DNA of 7,150 nt from Rubrobacter sp. (GCA_013815485.1 JACDGB010000086.1:1-7150), one strand, 5' to 3'; shown: positions 1 to 6,914, counted from the first letter of the stretch. The notes: generated by a model not told the origin, from the letters alone. Numbers and translations: made by a program.

Positions 1-2466
1 GCTGCGGACCCCGGCGCGAGCGACTCCATCACGGGCGGCTTCGAGAGCCCGGACCCGGCCTCGCTCCCGGCGGACGCCGAACTGTGGTCAGACCCGGCTA
101 CCTGGGGCGGCGCGGTCCCGCAAGCCGGGGCCGGAGTCACCATCCCCGCCGGCAAAACCATCGTGCTCGACAGGGACGTGGACCTTGCGAACCTGACGGT
201 GGAAGGGACTTTGATCTTCGACGAAAGGGACATCGAGCTATCGTCGGATTGGATCATGGTCCACGGCACGCTCCGGATCGGGACCGAATCCGCCCCCTTC
301 CAGCACCAGGCAAACATCACCCTGACAGACGACATCCCCGGCGAGAACCCGATGAACATGGGAGACAAGGGGCTTGGGGTTATGGGCGGCACGCTGGAGA
401 TCCACGGCGAGCGGCGTCTCTCGTGGACGAAGCTCGGCGCGAATGCCGCGAAGGGCGCGAACAAGATCACGCTCTCCGAGACCCCCGACTGGCGGCCTGG
501 GGACCGGATCGTCATCGCTTCCACCGACTACGATCAATCCCAGGACGAAGAGGCCACCATCACGGCTGTCTCCGGAATGACCGTCACGCTCGACCGTCAG
601 TTCCAATACGCGCACTGGGGCACGGTCCAGACCTTCGATGGCCGCTCCGTTGACGAGCGGGCCGAGGTCGCGCTGCTCTCCCGCAACGTGACTATCCAGG
701 GCGAGCCGGTCTCCAGCGCAGCCGGGTTCGGGGGACAGGTCATGGTGATGGACATGACGATGGACGGCATGATCCACCACGCCGCGGCCCGCCTCGAAGG
801 CGTCGAACTGAAGGCAATGGGACAGAAGAACGTCCTCCGGCGCTACCCGCTGCACTTCCACTTGCTCGGCAACGGCGGGGCGAATAGTTATCTCAAGGAC
901 TCCTCCATTCATCACACGTTCAACCGTTGCGTCACCATCCACGGCACCAACCAACTCCAGCTACACGACAACGTCTGCTACGACCACATCGGCCACGGCT
1001 TCTTCTTCGAGGACGGCGCGGAGACGGACAATATCCTCACGCACAACCTCGGCTTCATGACCCGGCGGCCCGCGAGTGGCGAGCGGCTCTTGCCCAGCGA
1101 CGAATCTCCGGCGACGTTCTGGATCACCAACCCAGACAACGTAATCCGCGGCAACATCGCAGCCGGCTCCGCCTCCAACGGCTTCTGGCTCGCCTTCCCC
1201 GAGCACCCGACCGGCCTCTCGACGAACCCGAACGTCTGGCCCCGCCGCACGCCGCTCGGTGAGTTCAGCGGCAACACTGCCCACTCCAACGGCGACGACG
1301 GCCTGCACGTAGACAACGGCCCCAGACCCGACGGCAGCACCGATAGCGCGTACTACGATCCGGTCTCCGATCCGTCCAACCGCGACTCGGCGGCGGTCGT
1401 GGCGCAATTCCGGGACTTCACCGCCTACAAGAACCGCAACCGGGCGGTGTGGCTGCGCGGCGAAAACCACCGTCTCGTGAACGCCACGCTCGCGGACAAC
1501 GCCATCGGCGCGACCTTCGCCTCTCACGAGAGCTACCTCGATGATTCCCTCGTCGTGGGCGAGACGGCGAACAAGGGCACGCCGGAGAGTTGGCAGGTGG
1601 AAGAGGGCGAAGTCGACCTCGACAGGCGGAGCCTTCCGCGTTTCTGGGAGCCGGACTTCCCGATCCGCGGCTACGAGTTCTACGACGGCCGCGTGGGAGC
1701 CAGGAACACCACCTTCGTGAACTTCATGCCCAACACCCAGCGAAAGGCTAGCGGGCTCGGGGTGCTACTCGAAGACGCCTTCTCGCTCCACCCGGATAAC
1801 TTCACCTCGAACCTGCGCTTTGTACGTACCAGCCGTTTCTACATGCGCGGCCCCGTGCCAGGCTTTGACGGGGATCTCTCCGCCGTGTTCACGGACACCG
1901 GCGGCTCCGTGACGGGCACCGCCGGGTCGGTGGTGACGGCGAGAAACCCATTCCTCAAGACCGGCGGATGCTCGCTACGCAACGACTGGAACGCATTCGT
2001 CTGTCCACCCGGCACGGACCACGTCAGCTTGATCGTCGAGGCGCTCACGGGCGGTCCCGAGGCCATCAAGCCGCTGACCATAACGCGCGGCGACGGCGTG
2101 GCGCAAACCCTCAACGGCTGTTGCCAAGACTCCACGGACGCCTACACCAATGTCTTTCCGGATAGGGAATACGGGGTCGCCTTCAACGGGGGGACGCCGA
2201 CGCACGCCAAGTTCGTCCTCTGGAACGGCGCGGGCCACAACCTGCGCCTCGTGGTTCCCTACCCCGTGACCCCGAAGGTCAGCAAGTACGAGTGCGACCT
2301 GGAGACCGGCGAGACCTGGTGCAGGGGAAAGAAGAACAGCCTGGCGGAACTTACGGCCAGCATTCGCTCCGCCTACTTCTACGACGCGGCGACGGACAAG
2401 CTCCATCTCAAGATCGTGGACCCCGAGTACGGCTGGGAAGAACTCGAGATCGCCCCGAAGCCCTGA
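1..2466 (+). CDS. CEMIP/TMEM2-like G8-domain and parallel beta-helix protein (5' end outside window)
   Basis: The frame is open from base 1, so the gene begins upstream; 821 residues are visible and the stop is TGA (2464-2466). Numbering from base 1, residues 1-27 are a Pro/Asp/Ser-rich linker. Residues 28-140 form a G8 domain, opening with LWSDPATWGG and closing with GGTLEIHGERRL. Next come DWRPGDRIVIASTDYD (163-178), AEVALLSRNVTIQGE (221-235), RYPLHFHLLGN (281-291), SIHHTFNRCVTIHGTN (302-317), HIGHGFFFEDG (329-339) and a long right-handed beta-helix region to about 600. The C-terminal part has Cys at 657, 668, 707, 708, 765 and 774. From memory, these motifs occur in the same order in human CEMIP and CEMIP2, which depolymerise hyaluronan at or outside the cell surface. 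By inference this is a secreted or surface glycan-binding or glycan-degrading protein; the signal peptide would lie outside the window. The substrate is unknown. Clustered His (285, 287, 304, 305, 332) and Asp338 are candidate functional residues only. Family call strong, activity uncertain. Confidence 0.88.
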   Translation, partial: AADPGASDSITGGFESPDPASLPADAELWSDPATWGGAVPQAGAGVTIPAGKTIVLDRDVDLANLTVEGTLIFDERDIELSSDWIMVHGTLRIGTESAPFQHQANITLTDDIPGENPMNMGDKGLGVMGGTLEIHGERRLSWTKLGANAAKGANKITLSETPDWRPGDRIVIASTDYDQSQDEEATITAVSGMTVTLDRQFQYAHWGTVQTFDGRSVDERAEVALLSRNVTIQGEPVSSAAGFGGQVMVMDMTMDGMIHHAAARLEGVELKAMGQKNVLRRYPLHFHLLGNGGANSYLKDSSIHHTFNRCVTIHGTNQLQLHDNVCYDHIGHGFFFEDGAETDNILTHNLGFMTRRPASGERLLPSDESPATFWITNPDNVIRGNIAAGSASNGFWLAFPEHPTGLSTNPNVWPRRTPLGEFSGNTAHSNGDDGLHVDNGPRPDGSTDSAYYDPVSDPSNRDSAAVVAQFRDFTAYKNRNRAVWLRGENHRLVNATLADNAIGATFASHESYLDDSLVVGETANKGTPESWQVEEGEVDLDRRSLPRFWEPDFPIRGYEFYDGRVGARNTTFVNFMPNTQRKASGLGVLLEDAFSLHPDNFTSNLRFVRTSRFYMRGPVPGFDGDLSAVFTDTGGSVTGTAGSVVTARNPFLKTGGCSLRNDWNAFVCPPGTDHVSLIVEALTGGPEAIKPLTITRGDGVAQTLNGCCQDSTDAYTNVFPDREYGVAFNGGTPTHAKFVLWNGAGHNLRLVVPYPVTPKVSKYECDLETGETWCRGKKNSLAELTASIRSAYFYDAATDKLHLKIVDPEYGWEELEIAPKP

Positions 2467-2496
2467 TCCCAGTCCGGCGCACAGATTGCTCGCCGA

Positions 2497-2550
2497 AGAA
2501 TCCCCTCCCCCCACGCTCTGTAGCGTTCGGGGAGGGGATTCTCTTATACT
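2497..2550 (+). terminator. Long perfect hairpin after the CEMIP-like gene, probable intrinsic terminator
   Basis: The left arm AGAATCCCCTCCCC (2497-2510) pairs perfectly over 14 bp with GGGGAGGGGATTCT (2529-2542). The apical region forms a second 5-bp stem, ACGCT (2513-2517) with AGCGT (2522-2526), around a CTGT loop. It starts 30 nt after the stop codon of the upstream gene and is followed by a pyrimidine-rich run (CTCTTATACTCTTC) rather than a pure T tract. The simplest reading is a terminator that insulates ilvD. A leader structure of ilvD, such as an attenuator, cannot be excluded. Confidence 0.7.
2545..2550 (+). promoter_or_regulatory. Possible -10 element (TATACT) for ilvD
   Basis: TATACT matches the sigma-70 -10 consensus at 5 of 6 positions. 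It would start transcription near 2557, giving a leader of about 36 nt before the ilvD ATG. At 16-19 bp upstream there is no recognisable -35, because that region is the hairpin arm and loop. The call rests on one hexamer and on the need for a promoter behind a probable terminator. Confidence 0.3.
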
Positions 2551-2583
2551 CTTCACGTATCGGCAACCGCGCAGCATGGGACA

Positions 2584-2589
2584 GGGAGG
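2584..2589 (+). promoter_or_regulatory. Shine-Dalgarno site of ilvD with short spacing
   Basis: GGGAGG lies only 3 nt before the ATG at 2593, closer than the usual 5-9 nt. The next in-frame ATG is codon 29, inside the conserved N-terminal region, so 2593 remains the best start despite the tight spacing. Confidence 0.55.
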
Positions 2590-2592
2590 ATC

Positions 2593-4287
2593 ATGGAGAC
2601 AACGGACACACGACACAAGAGCCGCGCCATTCTCGAAGGCCGCGACCGGGCGCCGGCGCGCTCGTACCTGCTCGGGATGGGCTACTCAGAGGAGGATCTG
2701 CACAAGCCCATAGTCGGGGTGGCGCACTCCTGGATCGAGACGATGCCATGCAACTACAATCACCGGCGTCTGGCCGAGAAGGTGAAGGAAGGCATCCGCG
2801 AAGCGGGCGGCACTCCGATGGAGCTGAATACAATCTCCATCTCGGATGGCATCACGATGGGGACGCAAGGGATGAAGACGAGCCTCGTCAGCCGCGAGGT
2901 GATCGCCGACTCCATCGAACTGGTCGGGCGCGGGCACATGTTCGACGCTATCGTCACGCTCGTCGGCTGCGACAAGACCATCCCGGCGGCGGCGATGGCC
3001 CACGTCAGGCTGGGGATTCCGGGTGTGATCGTCTACTCCGGCTCCATCGCGCCGGGTCGTTTCCAGGGCCATGACGTGACCATTCAGGACGTGTTCGAGG
3101 CCGTTGGCGCGAACGCCGCGGGCAGGATGTCTGATGCGGACCTATCGGAGATCGAACACCACGCCTGCCCCGGCGCGGGCGCGTGCGGGGGCCAGTTCAC
3201 CGCGAACACGATGGCGATGGCGCTGGAGTTCCTCGGACTCTCCCCGATGGGCTCCTCCAGCCCCCCGGCCCTCGATGGACGCAAGGACGGGGAATGCATC
3301 GCTGCGGGACGACTGGTAATGCGCCTGCTGGAGAACGGCCTCACGCCAGGGCGCATCCTCACTCGCGCCTCGTTCGAGAACGCCATCGCGGCGGGCGCGG
3401 CCAGCGGCGGCTCGACCAACCTGGTATTGCACCTGCTCGCCATAGCCCGCGAGGCCGGCATCCCACTCGACATCGCCGACTTCGACCGGGTCAGCAATCG
3501 CACGCCCATCATCGCTGACCTCAAGCCCGGCGGACGCTTCACCGCCGTTGACCTCGACCGGGCGGGCGGCACCCGCCTCTTCGGCAAGCGCCTGCTGGAT
3601 GCGGACCATCTCGATGGCGAGCAGCTCACCGTGACAGGCAAGACCGTCGCCGAGGAAGTAGATTCCGCGGAGGAAGCGCCGGGGCAGGAGGTGATCGTCC
3701 CGGTAGAGAGCCCGCTGCGCGATACGGGAGGGCTCGTCATCCTTCACGGCAACCTCTCGCCGGAGGGATGCGTGGTCAAGGTCGCTGGCTACACGCGCCT
3801 CTCGCACACGGGACCAGCCCGCGTCTTCGACTCCGAGGAAGACGCCATGGAGGCGGTCCAGGCCGGACGCATCGTGGATGGGGACGTGGTGGTTATCCGG
3901 AACGAAGGCCCGAAAGGCGGCCCCGGAATGCGCGAGATGCTCGGCGTCACCGCGGCCCTCGTCGGGCAGGGTCTCGGCGAATCGGTCGCCCTGATGACCG
4001 ACGGTCGGTTCTCCGGCGCGACCCGCGGCCTCATGGCCGGTCACGTCGCCCCCGAAGCGGCCCATCGCGGCCCCATAGCCGCCCTCCGCGAGGGCGACGC
4101 CATCACCTTCGACCTGGAAAACCGGACCCTCAGCGCGGACATCTCGGATGAGGAAATAGAGGATCGCCTGACGGACTGGGAAGACCCCCAGCCTCGCTTC
4201 AGCACCGGCGTGATGGCGAAGTACGCGGCACTGGTATCGTCAGCGTCGGAGGGCGCGGTCACAAGCCCCGAGTACCTGTCGCGGTAA
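2593..4287 (+). CDS. ilvD: Dihydroxy-acid dehydratase
   Basis: 564 residues, the normal size for this enzyme. It dehydrates 2,3-dihydroxy-isovalerate and 2,3-dihydroxy-3-methylvalerate to the 2-keto acids that precede valine, leucine and isoleucine, in the cytoplasm. Three cysteines sit where the family binds its Fe-S cluster: Cys53 (in [12 protein letters not shown]), Cys126 (in [12 protein letters not shown], matching the first IlvD/Edd signature) and Cys198 (in [16 protein letters not shown]). Lys127, after Cys126, is the usual metal-site lysine. The second signature, [12 protein letters not shown] (466-477), includes the conserved Ser474. The ATG start follows GGGAGG and precedes the family's RAPARSYL region (19-26). 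No ilvB, ilvC or leu gene is adjacent, so it is an orphan locus. The related sugar-acid dehydratases (Edd, arabinonate dehydratase) share the fold, but length and motifs favour DHAD. Confidence 0.95.
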   Translation: METTDTRHKSRAILEGRDRAPARSYLLGMGYSEEDLHKPIVGVAHSWIETMPCNYNHRRLAEKVKEGIREAGGTPMELNTISISDGITMGTQGMKTSLVSREVIADSIELVGRGHMFDAIVTLVGCDKTIPAAAMAHVRLGIPGVIVYSGSIAPGRFQGHDVTIQDVFEAVGANAAGRMSDADLSEIEHHACPGAGACGGQFTANTMAMALEFLGLSPMGSSSPPALDGRKDGECIAAGRLVMRLLENGLTPGRILTRASFENAIAAGAASGGSTNLVLHLLAIAREAGIPLDIADFDRVSNRTPIIADLKPGGRFTAVDLDRAGGTRLFGKRLLDADHLDGEQLTVTGKTVAEEVDSAEEAPGQEVIVPVESPLRDTGGLVILHGNLSPEGCVVKVAGYTRLSHTGPARVFDSEEDAMEAVQAGRIVDGDVVVIRNEGPKGGPGMREMLGVTAALVGQGLGESVALMTDGRFSGATRGLMAGHVAPEAAHRGPIAALREGDAITFDLENRTLSADISDEEIEDRLTDWEDPQPRFSTGVMAKYAALVSSASEGAVTSPEYLSR

Positions 4288-4298
4288 AGAGGATCGCC

Positions 4299-4334
4299 GG
4301 GTCCACCGGAGCATCCTATCCGGTGGACCCTTTT
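4299..4334 (+). terminator. Intrinsic terminator of ilvD
   Basis: GGGTCCACCGG (4299-4309) pairs perfectly over 11 bp with CCGGTGGACCC (4320-4330) around a 10-nt loop, and TTTT (4331-4334) follows at once. It begins 11 nt after the ilvD stop. The convergent minus-strand gene ends inside the T run (its TAA is 4335-4333), so the hairpin also lies directly downstream of that gene. On the minus strand no T tract follows immediately, so termination there would be weaker. Confidence 0.9.
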
Positions 4335-5430
4335 ACGTGAACCGGACCTCGAACGCTCTGGCTTCACTCTCGACGAAGCGGGCGAGGCGTTCGCCTTCTT
4401 CGATGAGGGCTTCGCGGGTCGTTCTCGACAGGGTCTCGAACGGTTCGATCATGAGGGTGACGATGCCTCGGGACTTCTCTAATTTCCAGGTACCGGTCAC
4501 GAAACCGTCCACGAGGAACGTCGCCCGCACGCGGCCGGCGGAGAGAAAGACGAACTTACGATGCTCGTCGGAGATCACACGCCGACGGTCAGCGTGAGAG
4601 AGCACGAGGTTGTCGTAGTCGGGCACGAAGCGCACGGGCGCAGGCGTATTGGGAGGCGGCAGGGGCGCGTCCGGCGCGTCGAGCAACTCCTTTCCATCCT
4701 CATTCCGGAACACGCGAAGGTCCGGCGCGAGGTCCCGGATGCGGTCCTTCAACCGCACCAACCCCGACCACGCCTGCACGTCGGCGACCGTCGCGGGCCC
4801 GAACGCCGCGAGGTAGCGGAGAACGAGGTCTCGAAGGTCCTGCGTCCCGGAGACTGGACGACCGAGCCACGACTCAGCCAGAGCGTAGGGCGGCCTGTTG
4901 GAGTAGCCCCACCGGCCACCGGAAGGAACCTGCGCCATCGGCAGATACGCGCGGACGGCGTAGGACATGGCGGCCGGATCCTGGTCCGGCTCCAACCCCG
5001 ACAGGAGCGCGCGGAACTCGCCCTGGGTCCTGGGTTCCTCTTCCAGCCACGTACGGGCGGCGCCGACGAGCCTTTCGGCATCGAGGCCCTCCGCCCGCTT
5101 GCCAAAGAAGGCTTTCAGGGCACGTACCAGCGCTGGCTCCAGCACTGGGCGCAGGAGCAGGTAATCCTCCGCCGTCATGAGATGCAGGGTCGAGCGCATC
5201 ATCGCCACCCTGACCACCAGCCGCTCCTCCAGGGCATTGGTGAGATCTTCTCGGCGAAAGTCCCGCAGCCGCGTCCACAGGCCGACGTAGGGAGGGCTGA
5301 CGACCTGGGCCTGAAGTCCCGCCACGCGCTCAATGGCGGCCGGCACGGGCAGCGTCTCCCGCTCCAGCAACATCTGGCGGGCAAGCGTCGCCCGGTTGAG
5401 TTCGCGTATCGTCAGGATTCTTTCGGTCAT
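4333..5430 (-). CDS. Winged-helix DNA-binding protein of the AlkZ-like (HTH_42) family, possible DNA glycosylase
   Basis: 365 residues, typical for the HTH_42 family, which includes Streptomyces AlkZ (a glycosylase that unhooks azinomycin crosslinks) and E. coli YcaQ/AlkX. Visible family marks are the N-terminal LARQMLLER (16-24), GLQAQ (38-42), YVGLWTRL (48-55), VRVAMMRSTLHLMTAEDY (73-90) and, near the C-terminus, RFVPDYDNLVLSHADRRR (267-284). The Q40-A41-Q42 triplet has the glutamine-aliphatic-glutamine form described as catalytic in AlkZ, so base-excision activity on alkylated or crosslinked DNA is plausible. This is an inference from one motif, since most family members are untested. The ATG start at 5430 overlaps the upstream acetyltransferase stop as ATGA and has no clear Shine-Dalgarno of its own, which fits translational coupling. 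It is the last gene of the minus-strand cluster. Confidence 0.85.
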   Translation of the reverse strand: MTERILTIRELNRATLARQMLLERETLPVPAAIERVAGLQAQVVSPPYVGLWTRLRDFRREDLTNALEERLVVRVAMMRSTLHLMTAEDYLLLRPVLEPALVRALKAFFGKRAEGLDAERLVGAARTWLEEEPRTQGEFRALLSGLEPDQDPAAMSYAVRAYLPMAQVPSGGRWGYSNRPPYALAESWLGRPVSGTQDLRDLVLRYLAAFGPATVADVQAWSGLVRLKDRIRDLAPDLRVFRNEDGKELLDAPDAPLPPPNTPAPVRFVPDYDNLVLSHADRRRVISDEHRKFVFLSAGRVRATFLVDGFVTGTWKLEKSRGIVTLMIEPFETLSRTTREALIEEGERLARFVESEARAFEVRFT

Positions 5431-5978
5431 GGTCGGCTACAGCGGTAGTGGATCATGCCCTCCCAATCGGGTTCATCGCTCTCGGGGGAGAAGCCGGCCG
5501 CCAGGGCGCATCGCTGGCTGGCGAAGTTGTCGGCATCTATCCCCGCGACGAACAGGCTGACGTCCGAGACTTCCGGGGCCTCCATCACGGCGCGCAGGGC
5601 TGTCTTGCCGAAGCCGCGACGCCACCTATCCGGGTCAATGACGTAGGCCAGCCCCATACTGCGGCGCTCATCCGTTGCGAGGACGCCGGGGCCTTCGGAG
5701 CCGTCCTCGTCGTACCGGGTCCAGCAGTCGTAGACGTCGCCGCCAACGTGTCCGACAGGACGGCTCTGGTCGTCGAGGACGACCCAGGCGTGGGCGCGGA
5801 GCACGCGGCGGCCACGGAACTCGCCACCGGGACGCTCATCGAGCAGGCGCAGTTCGCGGGCCGGCCAACTCCGGTCGCCGAGCCGCCGCCGCACCTCGGG
5901 ATGGTCGAACCAGACCTCGATCTCGCCCAGCCACTCCGGGGTGAACGGCGCCAGGCTAACTTCGGGCGGTTCGTTCAC
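5427..5978 (-). CDS. GNAT family N-acetyltransferase (RimL-like)
   Basis: 183 residues, a single GNAT domain that would transfer acetyl from acetyl-CoA to an amine; the substrate is unknown. The N-terminus enters the first strand directly (VSLAPFTPEW, 7-16). The acetyl-CoA pyrophosphate loop is GLAYVIDPDRWRRGFGK (109-125), with W-R-R-G-F-G in the style of RimJ/RimL enzymes. N151 and S154, followed by AGF (161-163), give the usual N-x-x-S...GF motif B. The start is GTG at 5978: the frame has no ATG, GTG or TTG between it and the in-frame stop at 6032-6030. That GTG overlaps the TGA of a 20-codon ORF (GTGA), and the gene's own stop overlaps the next start (ATGA). It is the middle of a coupled trio. 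A weak GGGGAG lies 10 nt before the GTG. Confidence 0.85.
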   Translation of the reverse strand: MNEPPEVSLAPFTPEWLGEIEVWFDHPEVRRRLGDRSWPARELRLLDERPGGEFRGRRVLRAHAWVVLDDQSRPVGHVGGDVYDCWTRYDEDGSEGPGVLATDERRSMGLAYVIDPDRWRRGFGKTALRAVMEAPEVSDVSLFVAGIDADNFASQRCALAAGFSPESDEPDWEGMIHYRCSRP

Positions 5979-6037
5979 CAGGGCAGGGGCTCCCCGTCCC
6001 GGAAGAAGCCTCCGGCTGGGGCGTCTCTTTCATCCAT
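5975..6037 (-). CDS. 20-residue small ORF coupled to the GNAT gene, possible leader peptide
   Basis: On the minus strand TAGGAGG (6048-6042) lies 4 nt before an ATG (6037) that opens a 20-codon frame, MDERDAPAGGFFRDGEPLPW. Its TGA (5977-5975) overlaps the GTG start of the acetyltransferase as GTGA. This ribosome site is far better than anything directly before that GTG, so ribosomes probably load here and re-initiate on the downstream gene. The peptide is acidic and has no recognisable domain. A second ATG at 6033, better spaced (8 nt) from the same site, opens another frame that is not the acetyltransferase frame either. It may be a coupling device, a true small protein, or the remnant of a longer N-terminus lost by a frameshift. 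Confidence 0.5.
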   Translation of the reverse strand: MDERDAPAGGFFRDGEPLPW

Positions 6038-6181
6038 CGAGCCTCCTATCCCGTCGGGCTACCCATTCAGTTTACGGGGGTGGCAAGGGCCTCACCACAC
6101 CGGGTTCGAGACGTTGGAAGGCCAGCGTCCGGCGGGCAAGACACAGGGCTCGCCAGGCTCCGTGGAAGTCCCCGTCTTGAT
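6038..6181 (-). other. Spacer between methyltransferase and small ORF/GNAT, no clear terminator or promoter
   Basis: It holds two imperfect inverted repeats. GACGTTGG (6110-6117) and CCAGCGTC (6122-6129) form an 8-bp plus-strand stem with one G-T pair and a 4-nt loop. CAAGAC (6137-6142) faces GTCTTG (6174-6179), directly after the methyltransferase stop. Neither is followed by a T run on the minus strand. A weak minus-strand promoter candidate is TGGTGA (6097-6092), 17 bp, TAAACT (6074-6069); it is poor at -35. The methyltransferase and the GNAT trio may therefore be one operon or two. Confidence 0.35.
6042..6048 (-). promoter_or_regulatory. Strong Shine-Dalgarno site upstream of the small ORF/GNAT pair
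   Basis: TAGGAGG on the minus strand, 4 nt before the ATG at 6037 and 8 nt before the ATG at 6033. It is the best ribosome-binding sequence in the minus-strand cluster, and it sits about 64 nt before the GNAT start, so it cannot serve that start directly. Confidence 0.6.
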
Positions 6182-6910
6182 CTACGGCGCGTCGCCGAGC
6201 GCGATGAACGCATCGTAATCGCTACCCTCGATCTTCCGTGGCGAGAGCTTTGCTGCGAGCCCAGCCGCGCGGAACAGCCGCAGCCACGTAGCGCGCGGGA
6301 ACAGGCCCTCGTGGTGTACATCGTGGACGGCGCGCACGGTCCCGCCGGGCTCGCGCAGGAGGAATGCGTAGTGCGTGTCGTACGAGGTCTCGCCGGGCTT
6401 GGGCGGTAGCGTCCACTGGAGGTATCGCGCCCGCCGCCCGCCGGCTTCCTCGCCGCCACCGTGTTCGGTAGCCTCACGGAACGTCTCGGTCGTCGCGTCA
6501 GGCGCCACGAGCGCCACGCCGCCGGGCGCGAGGTGCGCCGCCACGGTCGCCAGCGCCGCGCGCAGGTCGTCCTCGGTGGTCATGTACATAACCGCGTCGT
6601 GGACGAACACCGCGTCAAAGGTGCGGCCGAGCCGGACAGTGCGCATGTCGCCGGAGACGTGCTCGCATTCGGGGTTGAGCGTGCGGCTGATCTCGCGCAT
6701 CCCATCGGCGGGTTCGACGAGCGTCAGCGAGAACGCCCGCTTCATGTGGGAGGCGTTGTTGCCGCCGCCGCTGCCAAGTTCGAGCACCTCCCGAACCGGA
6801 GCGCGGGCCGTGCCCCGGATCATATCCACGTAGAGCGCTGCCTCGGCGTATTCGGATGGCGGCGAGATGACCGGCCACCAGCCGGCCAGGTTGTCGTAGA
6901 GCTCCGGCAC
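6182..6910 (-). CDS. Class I SAM-dependent methyltransferase, substrate unknown
   Basis: 242 residues with a complete Rossmann-type methyltransferase core. Motif I is VLELGSGGGNNASHMK (42-57), the SAM-binding glycine loop. The acidic residue after strand 2 is Glu66 in LTLVEPADGM (62-71). Motif II contains GDMRT (87-91), followed by TFDAVFVHDAVMYM (97-110), and LAPGGVALVAPD (127-138) is motif III. The C-terminal half (YLQWTLPP..., HHEGLFPRATWLRLFRAAG) resembles a common bacterial family of small-molecule methyltransferases, but I cannot name a substrate. The start is GTG (6910) with GGAGG (6919-6915) 5 nt upstream; the stop is TAG. It precedes the small ORF/GNAT/AlkZ-like trio on the same strand with a 144-nt gap, so co-transcription is possible but not shown. 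Confidence 0.87.
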   Translation of the reverse strand: MPELYDNLAGWWPVISPPSEYAEAALYVDMIRGTARAPVREVLELGSGGGNNASHMKRAFSLTLVEPADGMREISRTLNPECEHVSGDMRTVRLGRTFDAVFVHDAVMYMTTEDDLRAALATVAAHLAPGGVALVAPDATTETFREATEHGGGEEAGGRRARYLQWTLPPKPGETSYDTHYAFLLREPGGTVRAVHDVHHEGLFPRATWLRLFRAAGLAAKLSPRKIEGSDYDAFIALGDAP

Positions 6911-6914
6911 GAGA

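Noticed and set aside
84..653. Plus-strand 189-codon frame overlapping the G8 domain
   Set aside because: Its Arg/His/Pro/Gly-rich composition is typical of an out-of-frame reading; the G8 frame is correct.
163..2466. GTG at 163 as the start of the first gene
   Set aside because: The same frame is open to base 1, and the upstream codons encode the LWSDPATWGG opening of the G8 domain, so this GTG is internal.
1975..2616. 213-codon minus-strand open frame across the end of the CEMIP-like gene and the spacer
   Set aside because: It runs through the hairpin and the ilvD start, and its protein is Arg/Gly/Val-rich with no family likeness.
2576..2713. ATG at 2576 as an alternative gene start before ilvD
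   Set aside because: It is in a different frame from ilvD and gives a short Arg-rich peptide with no homology I can recognise.
3142..4065. 307-codon minus-strand open frame inside ilvD
   Set aside because: ilvD is unambiguous on the plus strand with cysteine ligands and both family signatures; the antisense frame shows no domain.
4561..5448. 295-codon plus-strand open frame antisense to the AlkZ-like gene
   Set aside because: It lies antisense to a well-supported family member and reads as an Arg/Gly/Pro-rich sequence with no recognisable domain, as GC-rich antisense frames do.
6137..6179. Stem (CAAGAC/GTCTTG) right after the methyltransferase stop as a terminator
   Set aside because: Only the outer six base pairs are clean, the interior pairs poorly, and no T run follows on the minus strand.
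5448..6218. 256-codon plus-strand open frame antisense to the GNAT gene and its leader
   Set aside because: The minus strand carries clear GNAT motifs and coupled starts; the plus frame shows no motif and ends inside the methyltransferase.
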